This document shows, piece by piece, positions 6,198 through 9,330 of a stretch of 9,330 nt of DNA. The notes below the pieces were generated by a model, which saw only the letters and a list, made by a program, of their open reading frames with translations, searched no databases and was not told the origin of the DNA. How positions within the stretch are numbered: position 1 is the stretch's first letter; each line of letters begins with the position of its first letter. Position numbers and translations under genes: made by a program. The stretch comes from Phycisphaerae bacterium (lineage in GTDB: Bacteria > Planctomycetota > Phycisphaerae > Tepidisphaerales > Tepidisphaeraceae). The DNA is taken from the NCBI GenBank assembly GCA_014380825.1, contig JACMJD010000385.1:1-9330 (forward strand), in the 5' to 3' direction.

Positions 6198-7171
6198 CGA
6201 CGGCCGGGCCGGTTGGAAACATCTCGCAGACTCCGCGCATGATCGCGAGCGACCTGACGGTCCGCGCGCATCCCAGCGGCGGGGGCGGTTGGAACCGCCG
6301 GGCGCGCACGGCGCCGTATCTGTTCCTCATTCCGTACTTCCTCGTCACGCTGGTCTTCTTTCTGTATCCGCTGATTTACGCGACGATCCTGGCGTTTTAT
6401 CAAACGAACGGTCCGACCAGCCGCGCGTTCGTCGGACTGAACAACTTCAGATTTGTTCTGAGCGACCCGGATTTTCACACGGCGCTGTGGAACACAACCG
6501 TCTTCGCGTTCTTCTCGATTTTCCTGCAACTGCCGCTGTCCTTGGCGCTCGCGCTGATGTTGAACGTCCGCAGCGCGCGATTGAAAAGCTTCTTCCGGCT
6601 GGCGATCTTCGCGCCGAACCTGGTGGGGCAGGTGTTCGTCGGCATTCTGTTCACCATGTTGTTCGCGCCGCGATACGGGCTGATCAACAAGATGCTTCAC
6701 GCCCTGGTCGGCAAGGGCCTGGAGATGAACTGGCTTCAGGATCCGTCGCTGGTGATGCCGGCGCTGATCATCTGTTCGCTGTGGATGTACGTCGGATTCA
6801 ACATGATTTACTTCCTGGCCGCGCTCCAGAACGTCGATCAGAGTTTGGTCGAAGCCGCGAAGATCGACGGGGCGGGGCCGTGGAATATTTTCCGCAGTGT
6901 CACCGTGCCGGCGATCATGCCGGTCGCGACGTTCGTCGTAATCACCAGCACCGTTGGCTCGTTCCAGCTATTCGAACTGCCCTACATCCTGCTGCAGGGC
7001 TTCGGCCCGCGCAACAGTGGCATGACCGTCGTCGGATATCTCTACAACTTCGCGTTCGACACCGGCGATCTCGGCACCGGCGCGGCGGTCGGGTGGCTGC
7101 TGACGTTTATCATTCTGATCATCAGCCTAGTCCAGCTTCGCCTCAGCGGGACGATGAGGAACGATCGATGA
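6194..7171 (+). CDS. Sugar ABC transporter permease, MalF-like
   Basis: This 325-residue inner-membrane protein is one half of the importer channel. After a polar, Gly-rich N-terminus (1-38) come about six membrane spans, near 41-67, 101-124, 136-158, 187-210, 242-264 and 298-316. The cytoplasmic EAA loop that docks the ATPase is clear: EAAKIDGAGPWNIFRSVTVP (220-239), with the usual EAA...G spacing. The length is typical of CUT1 permeases that lack the large MalF periplasmic insert. The ATG at 6194 shares ATGA with the stop of the binding-protein gene, which indicates translational coupling. No ATPase gene follows. Confidence 0.95.
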   Translation: MTTAGPVGNISQTPRMIASDLTVRAHPSGGGGWNRRARTAPYLFLIPYFLVTLVFFLYPLIYATILAFYQTNGPTSRAFVGLNNFRFVLSDPDFHTALWNTTVFAFFSIFLQLPLSLALALMLNVRSARLKSFFRLAIFAPNLVGQVFVGILFTMLFAPRYGLINKMLHALVGKGLEMNWLQDPSLVMPALIICSLWMYVGFNMIYFLAALQNVDQSLVEAAKIDGAGPWNIFRSVTVPAIMPVATFVVITSTVGSFQLFELPYILLQGFGPRNSGMTVVGYLYNFAFDTGDLGTGAAVGWLLTFIILIISLVQLRLSGTMRNDR

Positions 7172-8115
7172 GCGAGACGATCACATGGTTGTCGGCCCAC
7201 GCGCTCCAGGTGTTTCTGGTTGCGCTGGTCGTCTTGTTTTTCATCGTGCTGGCAATCTCCCCGCGGGGCGCTTGGTCGTACGCGCGAGTTGCGACGCTTC
7301 TGATCGTCGGCACGGTGATGATGCTGCCGTTCGTCTGGCTCGTGTGCGCGGCGTTCAAAGACAAGACGGTGATGAACGAATTCACGTTCCTGCCGCCGCC
7401 GGGAAAAATCTCGTCCGAGACGGTGAACCTCAACAACTATCGCACGTTGTTCGAAGCCAAGCCCAGCGTGAAGGGCCCGGTGGTGTTCTGGCAGTACATC
7501 GTGAACTCGGTGTTCCTGGCGGCGGCGGGGACGTTCATCTCGTTGGTGTTCAGCTCGATGGGCGGATACGCGCTGGCCAAGTATCGCTTCCGCGGCCGAA
7601 CCGCGATCGTCACGTTTATGCTCGCATCAGTGACGATCCCGGGCGTCGTGCTGCTGGCGCCGAACTTTGAAGTGATCTGGCGGCTCGGGTGGATGGACAC
7701 GTATCGCGCGCTGCTGATCCCGGGATGCGTTTCGGTGTTCGGGATATTCCTGTTCCGCCAGGCGATGATCGGCGTGCCGGATGACCTGATCGAAGCCGGG
7801 CGCATCGACGGCTGTGGCGAATTTCGGATCTACCTGACGCTCATCATGCCGCTGGTCAGGCCGATGATCGGAGCTTTTTGTTTGATCAGCTTCCTGGGCG
7901 CATGGAATTCGTTCATCGCGCCGAACATCTATCTCCAGACGCAGAGCAAGCTGACACTGCCGGTGGTGCTGAATCAGTACATCGGTGAATACGCACAGCA
8001 GTACGGCGTGTTCCTGGCCGGCACGCTGCTGGCGATCATTCCGCCGGCGGTGCTGTTCTTCTCGCTTCAGCGAGAGTTCATCAGCGGGCTGACGAGCGGC
8101 GCGGTGAAGCAGTAG
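7168..8115 (+). CDS. Sugar ABC transporter permease, MalG-like
   Basis: This 315-residue protein is the second permease of the importer. The conserved EAA-type loop is EAGRIDGCGEFRIYLTLIMP (209-228); Gly replaces the third Ala, a common variant in this subunit. The MalG-type C-terminus (QREFISGLTSGAVKQ, 301-315) is present; in MalG this region contacts the ATPase. A hydrophobic segment at about 11-30 lies before the usual first span (about 42-62), so the protein may have seven rather than six spans. ATG 7168 shares ATGA with the upstream stop and has AGGA eight bases ahead. The same frame is open back to 6289 through the preceding permease gene, but that extension is an Arg-rich shadow of the other frame and is not part of the protein. 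Confidence 0.95.
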   Translation: MSETITWLSAHALQVFLVALVVLFFIVLAISPRGAWSYARVATLLIVGTVMMLPFVWLVCAAFKDKTVMNEFTFLPPPGKISSETVNLNNYRTLFEAKPSVKGPVVFWQYIVNSVFLAAAGTFISLVFSSMGGYALAKYRFRGRTAIVTFMLASVTIPGVVLLAPNFEVIWRLGWMDTYRALLIPGCVSVFGIFLFRQAMIGVPDDLIEAGRIDGCGEFRIYLTLIMPLVRPMIGAFCLISFLGAWNSFIAPNIYLQTQSKLTLPVVLNQYIGEYAQQYGVFLAGTLLAIIPPAVLFFSLQREFISGLTSGAVKQ

Positions 8116-8122
8116 TGATCGT

Positions 8123-9016
8123 TCAGCTGTTTGCGATCTTCAAGAACTCGCGCTTGTATTCGATTCCCATCTTCTGCGAGTGATCGATCACCGACTGCAC
8201 GCCGGTCGATTTCGCGACGTTCTTGTTTCCCGAAAGCCACGATACCGCGTTCGCGAGCGTCTTGTTCGTCACGTTCGTCGCAACATCGGCGGCCGCCTGT
8301 TCCTTGGCGGTCAGCGCGCGGGTTGGAGCGGGAGCGGGCGTCGGAGTTGGGCGCAGGTTGATCACCGTCGGCCTGGTGGTCACGGGTGGCCTCAGCAGGG
8401 TCGAGCCTTGCGTGTTGAACGCCTGATCGATCAGCGCGTAGTCGTCAAAGTTCACGCTCCCGTTGTAGTCGAAGTCGCCGCTGAACGCGCCGGTGGGGAT
8501 AATGCTGAAGCCGCTGTCGACGCGCGAGTAGTCGTGGCTGTTGCCGACGCCGTGGAAGTCGGTGGAACCGAGCTGACCAAGATCGTGGTTGACGGGCTTG
8601 GCGTTTGCCGCGCTACTCTGCGTCGTGCCGCCAGAAACGATCCCGCCCCGGGGTGTCGGCGCATTGGCGAACTGTCGCCGGGCGACGTGCTGACCTTCAG
8701 CCAGTGTGATCTTGAACCATTGGGCACGCGGGCCGACCACGCGATATCCAGCGGCGGCGACTTCGCGCAGACGATGCGTGCCGGCGTTCAGACCGGTGAA
8801 CGCGAACTGGCCGCGCTTGTCGGTGACAGTGCTGGTCTCGGTGCGATCCAGCACGCCATTGTTGTTTGCATCGAGGTACACGCGAACCTTTTTCATTCCG
8901 GCCTCGCCGGCTTCGTGCTTCGCGTTGGCGTTCAGGTCGGTGTAGACCGAGCCGCTGATGCTGGCTGTGCCTGCGAGGAGTCTACGCGCTTCCAAGGATT
9001 CGAGTGTTGCTGACAT
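8123..9016 (-). CDS. Surface protein with SdrD-B domain and dockerin repeats
   Basis: This is a 297-residue predicted exported protein. The N-terminus reads SLEARRLLAG (7-16), the planctomycete leader motif usually seen at the start of large cell-surface proteins. Residues 18-119 form an SdrD/Cna-B-like beta-sandwich (SISGSVYTDLNANAKHEAGE, then VYLDANNNGVLD, GQFAFTGLNAGTHRL and REVAAAGYRV), often calcium-bound. A dockerin-like pair follows: a decayed first repeat (151-172, ending in YSRVDSGFS) and an intact second one (180-200, GDFDYNGSVNFDDYALIDQAF). After a Pro/Thr-rich linker (209-233) comes a C-terminal part (234-297) that I do not recognise; dockerins of this type more often end the protein. 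ATG 9016 is chosen because GGAAGG lies five bases upstream and the leader motif follows at once; the open frame to 9127 would put 37 unrelated residues before it. It converges with the permease gene, 7 bases apart. Confidence 0.88.
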   Translation of the reverse strand: MSATLESLEARRLLAGTASISGSVYTDLNANAKHEAGEAGMKKVRVYLDANNNGVLDRTETSTVTDKRGQFAFTGLNAGTHRLREVAAAGYRVVGPRAQWFKITLAEGQHVARRQFANAPTPRGGIVSGGTTQSSAANAKPVNHDLGQLGSTDFHGVGNSHDYSRVDSGFSIIPTGAFSGDFDYNGSVNFDDYALIDQAFNTQGSTLLRPPVTTRPTVINLRPTPTPAPAPTRALTAKEQAAADVATNVTNKTLANAVSWLSGNKNVAKSTGVQSVIDHSQKMGIEYKREFLKIANS

Positions 9017-9021
9017 GTGTG

Positions 9022-9027
9022 CCTTCC
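9022..9027 (-). promoter_or_regulatory. Ribosome-binding site that fixes start 9016
   Basis: GGAAGG on the minus strand, five bases before ATG 9016. It supports the start that places the LEARRLLA leader motif at the N-terminus. Confidence 0.55.
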
Positions 9028-9057
9028 CCGATCGAGTAGGTGATATGAACGGGGGGA

Positions 9058-9087
9058 ATATTAACGGAGAGGAATTGGATTGGGCAA
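9058..9087 (-). promoter_or_regulatory. Possible sigma-70-like promoter of the surface-protein gene
   Basis: On the minus strand TTGCCC (9082-9087) and TAATAT (9058-9063) lie 18 bases apart. Each matches four of six consensus positions. The -10 box is about 41 bases before ATG 9016, in the only AT-rich patch of this intergenic region. Confidence 0.35.
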
Positions 9088-9127
9088 GGGAAAATAATTC
9101 TGTAGTGCGCCCCGCGCGAGAATGCAT

Positions 9128-9159
9128 GCCGCCCGGCGCGGAGTACCGCTCTGGGCGGC
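9128..9159 (-). terminator. Two-part hairpin after the ABC ATPase gene
   Basis: GCCGCCC (9128-9134) pairs with GGGCGGC (9153-9159). Inside, after a 3x3 internal loop, GCGG (9138-9141) pairs with CCGC (9146-9149) around AGTA. It lies 23 bases past the stop of the minus-strand gene at 9183, so a terminator is the natural reading, but the following bases (ATGCATTCTC on that strand) are not a proper U-run. Confidence 0.4.
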
Positions 9160-9182
9160 CGTGGGATTTTCGTGCGCGGGGG

Positions 9183-9330
9183 TTAGGTGCCGGAGCCGGT
9201 GTAGGCGCCGTCAGCGGGGACGTTTTCTCGGACGATTCTCAGGAAGAGATCTTCGAGCGTCGTCGTCGGGTGCGTGATGGTGGTGTCGCTCGCGCCGATC
9301 TTTGTGAGGAAGCCTTTCAGCTCGTCGATC
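9183..9330 (-). CDS. C-terminal end of ABC-2-type transporter ATPase (5' part beyond window)
   Basis: The last 48 residues of a protein, entering from the right edge and ending at TAA 9183-9185. The segment TTITHPTTTLEDLFLRIVRE is the typical C-terminal end of DrrA/CcmA/GldA-like ATPases, which power ABC-2 exporters and gliding or drug-efflux systems. The Walker and signature motifs lie outside the window. It is on the opposite strand from the sugar importer, and CUT1 importer ATPases end in TOBE-type domains instead, so it is unlikely to be the missing ATPase. A short tail (NVPADGAYTGSGT) follows the conserved part. Confidence 0.75.
   Translation of the reverse strand, partial: IDELKGFLTKIGASDTTITHPTTTLEDLFLRIVRENVPADGAYTGSGT

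Noticed and set aside
6289..7167. Long open frame through the MalF-like permease gene, in frame with the MalG-like permease (608 codons in all)
   Set aside because: The translated part is rich in Arg, Pro and Gly with no membrane spans, as expected of a shadow frame of a GC-rich gene. The true downstream start at 7168 has ATGA coupling and a ribosome-binding site.
8180..9013. 277-codon plus-strand frame opposite the surface-protein gene
   Set aside because: Antisense shadow; Val/Arg/Gly-rich with no domain, while the minus strand has clear SdrD-B and dockerin features.
9183..9330. The right-edge ABC ATPase as the energy subunit of the sugar importer
   Set aside because: It is on the opposite strand and its TLEDLFLRIV end fits ABC-2 exporter ATPases rather than MalK-type ATPases with TOBE domains.

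Overview
The window most likely comes from a GC-rich planctomycete, probably class Phycisphaerae (inferred). A cell-surface protein (8123-9016) opens with the planctomycete-type LExRRLLA leader and carries a planctomycete-style dockerin pair. A PEP-CTERM sorting tail survives at 4157-4393. A long, almost perfect inverted repeat at 4653-4731 matches a REP-like family common in GC-rich environmental bacteria. No tRNA, rRNA, CRISPR array or transposase gene was seen.

Left third (1-2640, minus strand): three tandem paralogous response regulators, each a receiver (REC) domain joined to a GGDEF-type domain, read leftward in the order 2640-1783, 1741-836, 713-1 (the last runs off the window). All three receivers keep the phospho-acceptor Asp, the Thr and the Lys. 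The output domains differ. The middle one keeps a near-canonical signature (AGDDF) and the c-di-GMP inhibitory-site RxxD. The left one has lost the signature (EGGRM) but keeps RxxD. The right one has lost the signature (GARTF) and most of RxxD. This suggests one possible diguanylate cyclase, one possible c-di-GMP receptor and one phosphorylation-gated protein with neither activity.

Middle (2641-4814): two plus-strand genes follow. One encodes a 107-residue protein with pentapeptide-like 'ENCTFRDC' repeats. A hairpin follows it, then a 223-residue protein that joins a HicA-like small domain to an eRF1-domain-2-like ('translational machinery protein'/baeRF-type) domain. Next is a convergent remnant of a PEP-CTERM protein, a stretch with no convincing gene, the REP-like inverted repeat, and a 22-bp inverted repeat just upstream of the transport operon.

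Right (4815-8115, plus strand): a tightly coupled carbohydrate ABC importer (CUT1 type) made of a substrate-binding protein, a MalF-like permease and a MalG-like permease, each junction sharing a 4-base ATGA overlap. No importer ATPase is in the window, so it is encoded beyond 9330 or elsewhere in the genome.

Right edge (8123-9330, minus strand): the SdrD-B/dockerin surface protein converges on the permease gene with only 7 bases between stop codons. Beyond it is the C-terminal end of an ABC-2-type transporter ATPase, cut by the window edge.
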